DNA of 18,555 bases from Glaciecola sp047637355. Lineage in GTDB: Bacteria > Pseudomonadota > Gammaproteobacteria > Enterobacterales > Alteromonadaceae. The notes under the pieces are model-generated. The model did no database searches. It saw only the letters and a program-made list of their open reading frames with translations, and was not told the origin of the DNA. The position numbers were made by a program, and so were the translations under genes. How positions within the stretch are numbered: position 1 is the first letter of the stretch; each line of letters begins with the position of its first letter. This document shows, in pieces, positions 1 through 7,582 of the stretch. The stretch lies in NCBI GenBank assembly GCA_047637355.1, contig JBLIKA010000071.1:1-18555 (forward strand). The letters run 5' to 3'.

Positions 1-2
1 TT

Positions 3-920
3 GCGGTTTCATACAGAGCCACTGACGCATTATCTTTGCGCGGTTCAATTTCAACGTCGTTTAGAGCACCTTCAATCTTTCAGAAAGATGGTGGCGCAAC
101 AAGCTTGAATCAAGCGGTTGACCCATTATCTGGTGCAACGGCATTTATTGCAGTGCGCGCTAGTGGTAATGAAGATTTAGTGCCAGAAGAATCAACGGCG
201 TTTAACCTTGGGTTCTCTGTAGAGCCTATCGACGATTTATCGATAGAGCTTGATTATTGGAGCTTTGATTTTACTGACTTAATTATTCAAGAGAGCTTTC
301 AAGCTATTCTAAATGATACTCCTCAAGACACCACGCGTGTTATTCGAGCCGGTGATCCGTTGAATGGTCCATTACTTCAGGTTAATACCTCTTATGTAAA
401 TGCGAGTTCGCTAAAAACATCGGGTTTGGATTTAGTGACGAGTTACAATGTTGAAACTGAAGCCGGTACTTTTACTCCTTCTATCAACGCAACTTATGTA
501 CTTAAATATGACTTAGATGATCCTCAGGCTGGAAAAGTAGAAGGTGCTGGACTTCGTAATTTCAATAACGTTGGTGTGTCTAATCCAGAACTTCGTGTAA
601 ACCTTGGCTTAAATTGGGCCATGGACGCTTACTCGGCAAACCTATTTGTGCGTCATATTAGTAGCTATGATGACGATCAAAATGTTGATGGTACGACTGG
701 AAATTTCCTTGAGATAGATAGTCATACTACATTCGATGCGCAGTTTAACGTCGACTTAGGTAATATTTTTGAAACAAAGTCTGACTATGTTTTAACGGTT
801 GGTGGAATTAACTTGACGGATGAAAATCCTCCACAATTATTTACTAACGCGGGCTTTGACTCAAAGGTTCATGATCCAAGAGGACGTCAGATCTATGCTC
901 GATTGGCTATACAGTTTTAA
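3..920 (+). CDS. TonB-dependent receptor, C-terminal beta-barrel part (5' truncated by window edge)
   Basis: The reading frame is open from the first bases of the window to a TAA at 918-920, so the gene starts upstream and only about 305 C-terminal residues are seen. They show alternating amphipathic strands with aromatic residues typical of outer-membrane barrels. A SFRAPS motif occurs near the start and a DPRGR-IYARLAIQF ending finishes on the terminal Phe that BAM recognises; both are common in TonB-dependent receptors of marine gammaproteobacteria. Such proteins import siderophores, vitamins, glycans or peptides across the outer membrane using TonB/ExbBD energy. The plug domain and TonB box lie outside the window, so the substrate cannot be judged. 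An internal TTG at 36 is not the true start because coding similarity continues before it. A strong hairpin terminator follows 42 bases downstream. Confidence 0.9.
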   Translation, partial: AVSYRATDALSLRGSISTSFRAPSIFQKDGGATSLNQAVDPLSGATAFIAVRASGNEDLVPEESTAFNLGFSVEPIDDLSIELDYWSFDFTDLIIQESFQAILNDTPQDTTRVIRAGDPLNGPLLQVNTSYVNASSLKTSGLDLVTSYNVETEAGTFTPSINATYVLKYDLDDPQAGKVEGAGLRNFNNVGVSNPELRVNLGLNWAMDAYSANLFVRHISSYDDDQNVDGTTGNFLEIDSHTTFDAQFNVDLGNIFETKSDYVLTVGGINLTDENPPQLFTNAGFDSKVHDPRGRQIYARLAIQF

Positions 921-961
921 CGAGCAAGTTAATTAACTCTTAAACGCTGTAAATTAATAAT

Positions 962-989
962 AAAAGGTCTTGCTTGCAAGACCTTTTTT
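962..989 (+). terminator. Intrinsic terminator after the TonB-dependent receptor
   Basis: A perfect inverted repeat AAAAGGTCTTGC / GCAAGACCTTTT is followed by further T residues. On the opposite strand the A-rich left flank gives a T-rich tail, so it may also stop transcription arriving from the minus-strand tRNA units. Confidence 0.9.
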
Positions 990-1070
990 ATTGTCTAAAT
1001 GATGCCTGAAGATGTTATTCGCAAGCGTATTTGGAATAAACGCATTGAGCAGTTAATCGATAATATAGGC

Positions 1071-1103
1071 AAAAAAAAAGCCAACACATTGTGTTAGCTT
1101 TTT
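1071..1103 (-). terminator. Terminator of the first tRNA-fMet unit
   Basis: Read on the minus strand, AGCTAACAC and GTGTTGGCT pair (with G-U pairs) around a short loop and are followed by a run of nine T residues. It begins about five bases after the CCA end of the tRNA at 1108. Confidence 0.85.
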
Positions 1104-1107
1104 AATA

Positions 1108-1184
<77 letters not shown>

Positions 1185-1227
1185 ATTGTTCTGGTTTGAA
1201 ACGATGCTGCTGTTTCAAGGAGTGCAT

Positions 1228-1255
1228 ATTATACCTACTAAATTCTGCTTGGCAA
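1228..1255 (-). promoter_or_regulatory. Sigma70-type promoter of tRNA-fMet copy 1
   Basis: On the minus strand TTGCCA and a consensus TATAAT are separated by 16 bases, with the -10 about 44 bases upstream of the mature tRNA 5' end. The equivalent box occurs upstream of copy 2, which supports the call. Confidence 0.8.
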
Positions 1256-1355
1256 CACTTATCTGTTTATGTACTGAATTTATACATTTAATTGGCTAAC
1301 AGTCAGAGACAGCTTATATAACCACAACAAGTAAATTAATAATCGCTAAAATAAA

Positions 1356-1386
1356 TAAAAAAAGCCAACACAGTGTGTTGGCTTCT
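1356..1386 (-). terminator. Terminator of the second tRNA-fMet unit
   Basis: On the minus strand AGCCAACAC pairs with GTGTTGGCT and is followed by a T-rich run. It is a close copy of the hairpin after the first unit, with compensating changes that make the stem a better match. Confidence 0.85.
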
Positions 1387-1391
1387 TAATA

Positions 1392-1468
<77 letters not shown>

Positions 1469-1511
1469 ATTGTTCTGGCTTGAAGCGGCTTTTGCGTCTC
1501 AAGTACGGCGT

Positions 1512-1539
1512 ATTATACATAGCAAATTATGCTTAGCAA
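1512..1539 (-). promoter_or_regulatory. Sigma70-type promoter of tRNA-fMet copy 2
   Basis: On the minus strand TTGCTA and TATAAT are 16 bases apart. A G/C-rich stretch (ACGCCG) follows the -10, which resembles the discriminator of stringently controlled stable-RNA promoters. That last point is inference. Confidence 0.75.
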
Positions 1540-1722
1540 CCGTAGTTTTACAATTTTATTGAAATAAGCGTTGAGTGCATAAATAAAATACTGAAAGGGC
1601 TTATATTGGCTTTTTATTGCACATATTTATGGTGTGTATTCGCAGTCGCTCAACGTCGTAATCTATTTATGCATCGTTAAACCGAATAAATACTTCTGCC
1701 TGGCGCATGAAAAATATCCAGA

Positions 1723-2025
1723 TTACTTAAACAGTTCCATTTTTCCAGCTAATTTGAAATCCAGTTCACTAATGCCATTAGCATCGTGAGTTGTTAATTC
1801 TACTTCAACTTTATTATAAACATTAAACCATTCTGGATGATGACCTAGCTTCTCAGCCCATATTGCAATCTGTGACATCCATCCGAAAGCTCTAATGAAG
1901 CTTTTAAATTTAAAGGTTTTGCAGAGTTTTTCATTGTTAATTACCCACTGTTCATCAGCAGCTAAATTGTTATTTAATTGTGTTAATGCAACGTCAATTT
2001 GTTTAAGAGTATATTTTTCAGACAC
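1723..2025 (-). CDS. phhB: Pterin-4a-carbinolamine dehydratase (PhhB)
   Basis: This 100-residue protein has the usual length and motif set of the PCD/DCoH family, a soluble cytoplasmic enzyme that dehydrates 4a-hydroxytetrahydrobiopterin so the pterin cofactor of phenylalanine hydroxylase can be recycled. The catalytic histidines are seen as HHP at residues 62-64 and His80 in LTTHD, followed by the conserved Gly84 and Asp89. The start is GTG at 2023-2025, preceded on the minus strand by AAGGGAA at suitable spacing. No phenylalanine hydroxylase gene (phhA) is in the window, so its partner must be elsewhere if present. It is monocistronic and diverges from the rimP operon. Family assignment is firm; the physiological role is inferred. 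Confidence 0.93.
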   Translation of the reverse strand: MSEKYTLKQIDVALTQLNNNLAADEQWVINNEKLCKTFKFKSFIRAFGWMSQIAIWAEKLGHHPEWFNVYNKVEVELTTHDANGISELDFKLAGKMELFK

Positions 2026-2136
2026 GATAAGTTCCCTTAATGGTTTGATGGTGTAAATAGTGAGCTTACAGATTGTTACAGCTGGGCCAAGATTTCAAGT
2101 TATTGAGAGAAATAATAATCTAGCGCTCACTTATAT

Positions 2137-2164
2137 TTGCGTATGGATAACAAGGCAGTTATAC
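2137..2164 (+). promoter_or_regulatory. Candidate promoter of the rimP-nusA-infB operon
   Basis: TTGCGT and TTATAC are separated by 16 bases. It is the best sigma70-like pair upstream of rimP and would give a leader containing the folded element at 2252-2323. It is a prediction by eye only. Confidence 0.5.
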
Positions 2165-2251
2165 TACATCCAAGTTTTGAGGCGGGCTCCCTGCGTAAAA
2201 TTAAGTTATTAAGTCTAGTTTAGTTAATGATTTTCTGCATAGTAGCGTCTA

Positions 2252-2323
2252 GGTCAAGCGTCTGAAGGCACTTTGGGCATTAACATGAAGTATTTGTGAG
2301 CTCCGCTTGACCGGGGTTTTTTT
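2252..2323 (+). promoter_or_regulatory. Possible attenuator with alternative stems upstream of rimP
   Basis: GGTCAAGCG (2252-2260) pairs perfectly with CGCTTGACC (2304-2312) across a 43-base loop. The right arm overlaps a compact terminator-like hairpin CTCCG-CTTGAC-CGGGG (2301-2316) that runs straight into seven T residues (2317-2323). The two stems cannot form together, which is the layout of an antiterminator/terminator switch. Known leaders of this operon in enterobacteria contain terminators and are subject to NusA feedback. That this element works in that way is inference. Confidence 0.5.
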
Positions 2324-2365
2324 GTATCTAGCGTTTAGTAAATTAAGCGCGATAGACTGAAGTAT

Positions 2366-2385
2366 GGGCTATATGCCCTTTTTTT
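2366..2385 (+). terminator. Weak hairpin plus T run just before rimP
   Basis: GGGC-TATAT-GCCC is followed by seven T residues and then a second T-rich stretch. The stem has only four pairs, so termination would be partial. Its position just upstream of the rimP ribosome-binding site suggests pausing or attenuation. Confidence 0.4.
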
Positions 2386-2391
2386 GTTTTT

Positions 2392-2405
2392 GGAGTGTAA
2401 ATTTG
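2392..2405 (+). promoter_or_regulatory. Ribosome-binding site that fixes the rimP TTG start
   Basis: GGAG at 2392-2395 lies seven bases before TTG at 2403-2405. An in-frame ATG at 2364 overlaps the terminator-like hairpin, has no Shine-Dalgarno sequence and would add residues absent from the family, so it is not used. Confidence 0.75.
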
Positions 2406-2861
2406 TCGCAACTTGAGCGAAAACTAACAGATATGCTAATTCCGCCGGTTGAGGCATTGGGCTTTGAGATGGTTGGTGTAGAATTTGTGAGAGCAGGTAA
2501 ACATTCGATTTTGCGAGTGTTCATTGATCATGAAGATGGTATTGATGTAGATGATTGCGCTAGTGCCAGTCATCAAATAAGCGCAGTACTAGATATTGAA
2601 GATCTAATTACAGCGGAATACAACTTAGAAGTGTCATCGCCAGGTATGGATAGACCGCTCTTCAATGCGGAGCATTATACATTGGTTGTCGGTGAGACTG
2701 TTACAGTGAAGTTATCAATCCCGCAAGACGGCAGGCGTAACTTTAAAGGGCTATTATTAAAGTGTGAAAATGACACCATTTTAGTAAAAGTTGATAATGA
2801 TGAATTTTCTTTGGCTATTGCTAATATTGAAAAAGGCAATTTAGTTCCAAATTTTGATTAA
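2403..2861 (+). CDS. rimP: Ribosome maturation factor RimP
   Basis: Starting at the TTG preceded by GGAG, the protein has 152 residues, close to the 150 of the Escherichia coli protein. It begins MSQLERKLTDMLIPPVEALG as is typical for the family. The N-terminal alpha/beta domain (about residues 1-80) carries LEVSSPGMDRPL, the family signature, and the C-terminal SH3-like domain covers about residues 85-150. RimP binds free 30S subunits in the cytoplasm and assists late assembly near the S12 region. It is the first gene of the operon, 50 bases before nusA, so its expression depends directly on the leader structures upstream. The TTG start may keep its level low. Confidence 0.95.
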   Translation: MSQLERKLTDMLIPPVEALGFEMVGVEFVRAGKHSILRVFIDHEDGIDVDDCASASHQISAVLDIEDLITAEYNLEVSSPGMDRPLFNAEHYTLVVGETVTVKLSIPQDGRRNFKGLLLKCENDTILVKVDNDEFSLAIANIEKGNLVPNFD

Positions 2862-2911
2862 CTATTGGGGAGTGCTTGCTTCTACTCGAAGCAATCTGTG
2901 AGGCTTATAAA

Positions 2912-4405
2912 ATGAGTAAAGAAATTTTGTTAGTGGCTGAAGCCGTTTCAAATGAAAAACAAGTACCAAGAGAAAAAATATTTGAAGCATTAGAGTTCGC
3001 TTTAGTCAGCGCCACCAAAAAGAAGAATGAAGGCGATATTGAAGTTCGTGTAACTATTAACCGCGAAACAGGTGATTTTGATACCTTTCGCCGTTGGTTA
3101 GTTACCGAGGACGATAAAATACAAGAGAATCCGTATGCTGAAATGACAATTTCAGCGGCACAAATTGACGAGCCAGAAATTCAACTAGGTGACTACGTTG
3201 AGGAGCAGATCGAATCAATTACGTTTGACCGTATAACAACCCAGACGGCAAAACAGGTTATCGTGCAAAAAGTACGTGAAGCTGAACGTGCTCAAATGAT
3301 TGCTGAATACGAAGACCGTGTAGGCGAATTAGTGACCGGAACGGTTAAGAAAGTAAATCGTGACAACGTTATTGTTGACTTAGGTAACAATGCAGAAGGT
3401 GTTATTTATAGAGATGACATGTTGCCGCGCGAAACTTTCCGTCCAGGGGACAGAGTCCGTGGATTGCTCTACGTTATTAGACCTGAAGCCAGAGGCGCGC
3501 AGCTTTACATCAGCCGAACGCATCCTGATATGTTGGTTGAGTTGTTTAGACTAGAAGTACCAGAAATTGCAGAAGAGACACTAGAGATTAAAGCGGCAGC
3601 GCGTGATCCAGGTGCAAGAGCCAAAATCGCAGTGAAAACTAACGATAAGCGTCTTGACCCAATTGGTGCTTGTGTTGGTATGCGTGGTTCTCGTGTTCAA
3701 GCCGTATCTGGTGAACTAGGCGGTGAGCGAATTGATATAGTGTTGTGGGACGAAAATCCTGCTTCTTTTGTTATTAATGCAATGGCACCAGCAGAAGTCG
3801 CTTCAATAGTTGTAGACGAAGATAATAAAACGATGGACGTTGCTGTAGAGGCTGATAATCTTGCTCAAGCAATTGGGCGCAGTGGCCAAAACGTTCGGTT
3901 AGCTAGTCAGTTGACTGGTTGGGAACTAAATGTAATGACAGTGGAAGCTCTAAATGCCAAGCATGAAGAAGAAAATGCGAAAGTATTGGGAATATTCACT
4001 TCAGGCTTAGATATTGATGAAGAGTTTGCATCGATTCTAGTTGATGAAGGCTTCACGTCATTAGAAGAAATAGCTTATGTACCAGTAAGCGAATTATTGG
4101 CGATAGATGGTTTAGATGAAGACACCGTTGAAGAGTTACGTGGCAGAGCGAAAGCTTGGTTAACAACTCGCGCACTAGCAAACGAAGAATCATTAGAAGC
4201 GTTCGAACCAAAACAAGAATTACTCGACCTTGAAGGCATGAACAGACATGTTGCGTACGTTCTTGCGAGTAGAGGCATCACCGATTTAGAAGGGCTTGCA
4301 GAGCAAGGTACTGACGAAATTAGTGATATTGAAGAATTAGACGAAGAAAGTGCGGGTAAGCTTATAATGGCTGCGCGTAATATCGTTTGGTTTAGTGAAG
4401 AATAG
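2912..4405 (+). CDS. nusA: Transcription termination/antitermination factor NusA
   Basis: The ATG at 2912, eight bases after GAGG, gives 497 residues (495 in Escherichia coli). The start MSKEILLVAEAVSNEK matches the family, so the 12 residues of open frame before it are not coding. The order is RNA-polymerase-binding N-terminal domain (about 1-125), S1 domain (about 136-200), KH1 with GMRGSRV (about 255-261), KH2 with GRSGQN (about 322-327), and two acidic repeats (about 350-420 and 430-497) that mark the gammaproteobacterial form and contact the alpha subunit or phage N. NusA binds elongating polymerase, promotes pausing and intrinsic termination, and joins rRNA antitermination complexes. 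It is known to feed back on its own operon in Escherichia coli. infB follows after 24 bases. Confidence 0.98.
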   Translation: MSKEILLVAEAVSNEKQVPREKIFEALEFALVSATKKKNEGDIEVRVTINRETGDFDTFRRWLVTEDDKIQENPYAEMTISAAQIDEPEIQLGDYVEEQIESITFDRITTQTAKQVIVQKVREAERAQMIAEYEDRVGELVTGTVKKVNRDNVIVDLGNNAEGVIYRDDMLPRETFRPGDRVRGLLYVIRPEARGAQLYISRTHPDMLVELFRLEVPEIAEETLEIKAAARDPGARAKIAVKTNDKRLDPIGACVGMRGSRVQAVSGELGGERIDIVLWDENPASFVINAMAPAEVASIVVDEDNKTMDVAVEADNLAQAIGRSGQNVRLASQLTGWELNVMTVEALNAKHEEENAKVLGIFTSGLDIDEEFASILVDEGFTSLEEIAYVPVSELLAIDGLDEDTVEELRGRAKAWLTTRALANEESLEAFEPKQELLDLEGMNRHVAYVLASRGITDLEGLAEQGTDEISDIEELDEESAGKLIMAARNIVWFSEE

Positions 4406-4429
4406 GTCAGCAGGGGGATAGTAAAGAAT

Positions 4430-7039
4430 ATGGCAGAAGTATCCATAGATAAGCTCGCCACAGATATTGGCACAACCGTTGATCGTTTGGTTCAGCAGTT
4501 TAAAGATTCTGGTGTAACGAAAGCCGCAGGTGACGTAGTTACTGAGGAAGAGAAAAAAACATTGCTTGATCACCTGAGTAAATCTCATGGTGGGACAGGT
4601 ATCGAAGCGCCAAAGAAAATGACTCTTCAACGTAAAACGACGAGCACGATTAGCTTAGGCAAATCGAAAGGAGTTAAAGTTGAGGTTCGTAAAAAACGCA
4701 CGTATGTTAAACGCACAGATACTGAAGAACAACGTTTAATCGAAGAAGAGGCTGCGAGAGTTGCCACTGAAGCGCTGGCGCAATTAGAAGTCGAGAAAAA
4801 AGCAGCAGAAACTGCTAAAGCAGCAGCTGAAGAGAAAATTGCTAAAGCGGCTGAAGTGCGTAAAACACAAGAAGCAGAGCGCGCCGCTAGAGTTGAAAAA
4901 GCGAAAAAAGAAGCTGAAGAACGTAAGAAAAATGAGCCAACTATGTCCCCAGAGGAAAAGAAAGCCCATGAAGAAGCACGTTCGGAAGAAGAGCGCATAA
5001 GAAAGCAGCAAGAAGAAGAAATTCAACGCAAACTTGAAGAAGATGCTAAAAAAGCTGCCGAAGAAGCGCGCAAGCTTGCTGAAGAAAACGATATGCGTTG
5101 GAAAGAAGAAGAGATACGTCGCAAGAAGCAGGAAGCTGAAGACGTTCATGTTCATTCCAACCGTTATGCGCAAGAAGCAGAAGACGAACAAGATATGAAA
5201 GTTGAACGCACTTCTCGTCGTCGTAAAAAGTCGAAGAAGAATGCGGGTGAAGATCTAAAGCACGGCTTTAACAAGCCAGCACAGCCAGTTGAAAGGGTTG
5301 TTAAGATTGGCGAAACCATTACCGTTGGTGAACTAGCTAGCCGTATGGCTAAGAAAGGCACTGAAGTCATCAAAGCGATGATGAAAATGGGTGAAATGGC
5401 GACAATCAACCAAATACTTGATCAAGACACCGCGGTGCTAGTTGTTGAGGAAATGGGCCATAAATATGAGCTTGTTAATGACAATGCACTTGAAGACGAG
5501 TTAATTGCTGACTCAGCACAAGGTGACAAAACTACCCGTGCTCCAGTAGTGACTATTATGGGTCACGTTGACCATGGTAAAACGTCGTTGCTAGATTTCA
5601 TCCGACGCGCGAAAGTGGCTGACAGTGAAGCTGGCGGTATAACACAGCATATTGGTGCCTATAGTGTCGAGACTGATAACGGTCGTATCACTTTTCTTGA
5701 TACCCCCGGACATGCCGCGTTTACCGCAATGCGCGCACGTGGTGCAACTGCAACCGATATTGTTATATTAGTTGTTGCAGCTGACGACGGCGTAATGCCG
5801 CAAACAAAAGAAGCTGTTCAGCATGCTCGAGCAGCGGGCGTACCTTTAATCATCGCAGTTAACAAGATGGATAAAGAAGGTGCGGATCCTGACAGAGTTA
5901 GAAACGAATTGTCACAACTCGATGTTATTTCTGAAGAGTGGGGCGGAGAGAATCAATTCGTATCTGTTTCAGCTAAAACAGGTCTAGGTATCGACGCATT
6001 ACTTGAGGCCATTTCATTACAAGCTGAATTACTTGACTTGCAAGCGGTAGCAACGGGTCCTGCTCGCGGTATCGTTATTGAGTCACGCTTGGATAAAGGT
6101 AGAGGCCCCGTCGCTTCTGTTCTTATTCAAGAAGGTGAATTGAAAGCTGGTGACATCTTATTATGCGGTGAAGAATACGGTCGGGTTCGAGCTATGCGTG
6201 ATGAGCATGGACAAGAAATTAAACTAGCAGGTCCTTCAACACCAGTTGAAGTGCTTGGTTTATCCGGTGTACCTATTGCTGGCGAAAATGCGCTTGTTGT
6301 TCAAGATGAACGTAAGGCAAGAGAAGTTGCAGCAAAACGTCACACTAAACAGCGCGAAGTTAAATTAGCGAAGCAACAGAAAGCTAAACTAGAAAACATG
6401 TTTGCGAACATGGAGTCTGGTGATGTGAGCGAATTGAATGTTGTTCTAAAAGCTGATGTTCAAGGTTCAATTGAAGCGATTGCAGACAGTCTAACTAATC
6501 TATCTACAGACGAAGTTAAAGTTAACATCGTAGGTAGTGGTGTAGGTGGTATTACCGAAACTGACGCAAGTTTAGCGGCAGCATCAAGTGCTATCGTCGT
6601 TGGCTTTAACGTTCGTGCCGACGCTACTGCGCGCCGTATTATCGAAACTGAAGAAATTGACTTACGTTACTACAGCATTATTTATGAATTGATTGATGAA
6701 GTGAAGAAAGCGATGAGCGGTATGCTGGCGCCTGAATTCAAACAACAAATCATGGGTATTGCAGAAGTGCGTGATGTATTTAAATCACCGAAGATTGGAG
6801 CAATTGCAGGCTGTATGGTCACCGAAGGTGTCATTAAGCGCGCTAACCCAATCAGAGTAATTCGTGACAATGTTGTTATTTACGAAGGTGGACTTGAGTC
6901 ATTACGTCGCTTTAAAGATGATGTTCAGGAAGTTAAGAAGGGTATCGAGTGTGGTATCGGTGTTAAAAACTATAACGATGTTAAAGTTGGCGACCAGATC
7001 GAAGTATTCGAAGTCGTTGAAGTCAAAAGAGAAATCTAA
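4430..7039 (+). CDS. infB: Translation initiation factor IF-2
   Basis: The gene encodes an 869-residue translational GTPase that places initiator tRNA on the 30S subunit and drives subunit joining. An IF2_N domain at residues 1-50 is followed by a long Glu/Lys/Ala-rich, probably helical linker (about 90-270) and a second IF2_N domain (about 295-345). The G domain has GHVDHGKT (378-385), DTPGH (424-428), NKMD (478-481) and SAK (514-516), all intact. Domains II, III and the tRNA-binding C-terminal domain complete the protein. The ATG at 4430 lies 12 bases after a GGGGG run. The purine-rich linker produces long open frames on the opposite strand that are not genes. Its substrate tRNA is encoded twice at 1108-1468 in the same window. 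Confidence 0.98.
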   Translation: MAEVSIDKLATDIGTTVDRLVQQFKDSGVTKAAGDVVTEEEKKTLLDHLSKSHGGTGIEAPKKMTLQRKTTSTISLGKSKGVKVEVRKKRTYVKRTDTEEQRLIEEEAARVATEALAQLEVEKKAAETAKAAAEEKIAKAAEVRKTQEAERAARVEKAKKEAEERKKNEPTMSPEEKKAHEEARSEEERIRKQQEEEIQRKLEEDAKKAAEEARKLAEENDMRWKEEEIRRKKQEAEDVHVHSNRYAQEAEDEQDMKVERTSRRRKKSKKNAGEDLKHGFNKPAQPVERVVKIGETITVGELASRMAKKGTEVIKAMMKMGEMATINQILDQDTAVLVVEEMGHKYELVNDNALEDELIADSAQGDKTTRAPVVTIMGHVDHGKTSLLDFIRRAKVADSEAGGITQHIGAYSVETDNGRITFLDTPGHAAFTAMRARGATATDIVILVVAADDGVMPQTKEAVQHARAAGVPLIIAVNKMDKEGADPDRVRNELSQLDVISEEWGGENQFVSVSAKTGLGIDALLEAISLQAELLDLQAVATGPARGIVIESRLDKGRGPVASVLIQEGELKAGDILLCGEEYGRVRAMRDEHGQEIKLAGPSTPVEVLGLSGVPIAGENALVVQDERKAREVAAKRHTKQREVKLAKQQKAKLENMFANMESGDVSELNVVLKADVQGSIEAIADSLTNLSTDEVKVNIVGSGVGGITETDASLAAASSAIVVGFNVRADATARRIIETEEIDLRYYSIIYELIDEVKKAMSGMLAPEFKQQIMGIAEVRDVFKSPKIGAIAGCMVTEGVIKRANPIRVIRDNVVIYEGGLESLRRFKDDVQEVKKGIECGIGVKNYNDVKVGDQIEVFEVVEVKREI

Positions 7040-7105
7040 ATGACTGCTTAACGAAAAGATAATGCATTATTTTTGTAGCTTATAGATAATGTATAGAAAC
7101 CAAAT

Positions 7106-7132
7106 ACGGAGGCTTTTAGCCTCCGTTTTTTT
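7106..7132 (+). terminator. Intrinsic terminator between infB and rbfA
   Basis: ACGGAGGC (7106-7113) and GCCTCCGT (7119-7126) form a perfect eight-pair stem with loop TTTTA, followed by a seven-base T run. It should stop much of the transcription leaving infB, yet rbfA and truB have no equally strong promoter after it, so read-through or a missed promoter must supply them. Confidence 0.88.
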
Positions 7133-7171
7133 CATTGCGCCGTTGTGTGCAATTGAAATTAGGAGAATAAA

Positions 7172-7567
7172 ATGCCTAGAGAATTTTCTCGGACAGATCG
7201 AGTAGGTCAGCAAGTACACAAAGAAATTGCCAGTATCTTACAAAATGAATTTAAACATCGCGAACCTGAAGTAGGTATGATCACTATATCAAGTGTTGAA
7301 GTTTCTCGAGACCTAGCGCATGCTAAGATCTATGTTACTTTCTACAACAGTGATGAAGAAAAGATTAAGGACGACTTAATTCGACTACAAGATGCAAAAG
7401 GTTTCATCCGCACAGTGCTTGCTAAACGTATTCGTATGCGCGCTGTGCCAGCAGTTCACTTTTTTAGAGATGAATCTATTACTGAAGGTATTCGTATTTC
7501 GACTTTGGTTAATCAAGCTAGAGCGAAGGATGAAGCAAAAGCAAAAGATACTTCTGAAGACGAGTAG
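7172..7567 (+). CDS. rbfA: 30S ribosome-binding factor A
   Basis: The protein has 131 residues (133 in Escherichia coli) and opens MPREFSRTDRVGQQVHKEIA. It continues through the KH-type fold with SSVEVSRDLAHAKIYVTF and ends in an acidic, charged tail. RbfA binds the 30S neck near the 5' end of 16S rRNA and is needed for late maturation and cold adaptation. AGGAG lies seven bases before the ATG. It follows a strong terminator and is 15 bases from truB, suggesting that rbfA and truB are translated from a shared message. Confidence 0.96.
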   Translation: MPREFSRTDRVGQQVHKEIASILQNEFKHREPEVGMITISSVEVSRDLAHAKIYVTFYNSDEEKIKDDLIRLQDAKGFIRTVLAKRIRMRAVPAVHFFRDESITEGIRISTLVNQARAKDEAKAKDTSEDE

Positions 7568-7582
7568 AGATTAAAGTAGAAC

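Larger units (their letters stand above)
2026..2402 (+). other. Intergenic leader region of the rimP operon
   Basis: This 377-base gap between divergent phhB and rimP has no convincing protein-coding frame. It holds a candidate promoter (2137-2164), a long-range stem with an overlapping terminator (2252-2323), a second small GC hairpin with a T run (2366-2385), and the rimP ribosome-binding site. The transcript leader would be about 230 bases long, which fits a regulated leader. Confidence 0.6.

Noticed and set aside
1002..1097. Short open frame MPEDVIRKRIWNKRIEQL... before the first tRNA terminator
   Set aside because: 31 codons, no ribosome-binding site, and it runs into the terminator hairpin of the tRNA unit. 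The composition looks protein-like, so a gene remnant is possible, but nothing supports expression.
4627..5409. Several long minus-strand open frames within infB
   Set aside because: They are produced by the Glu/Lys/Ala-rich linker of IF2 on the opposite strand; their products are low-complexity Ser/Phe-rich sequences.
7392..7574. Plus-strand frame overlapping the end of rbfA
   Set aside because: Lies inside rbfA in another frame with no start signal; rbfA is clearly the real gene.
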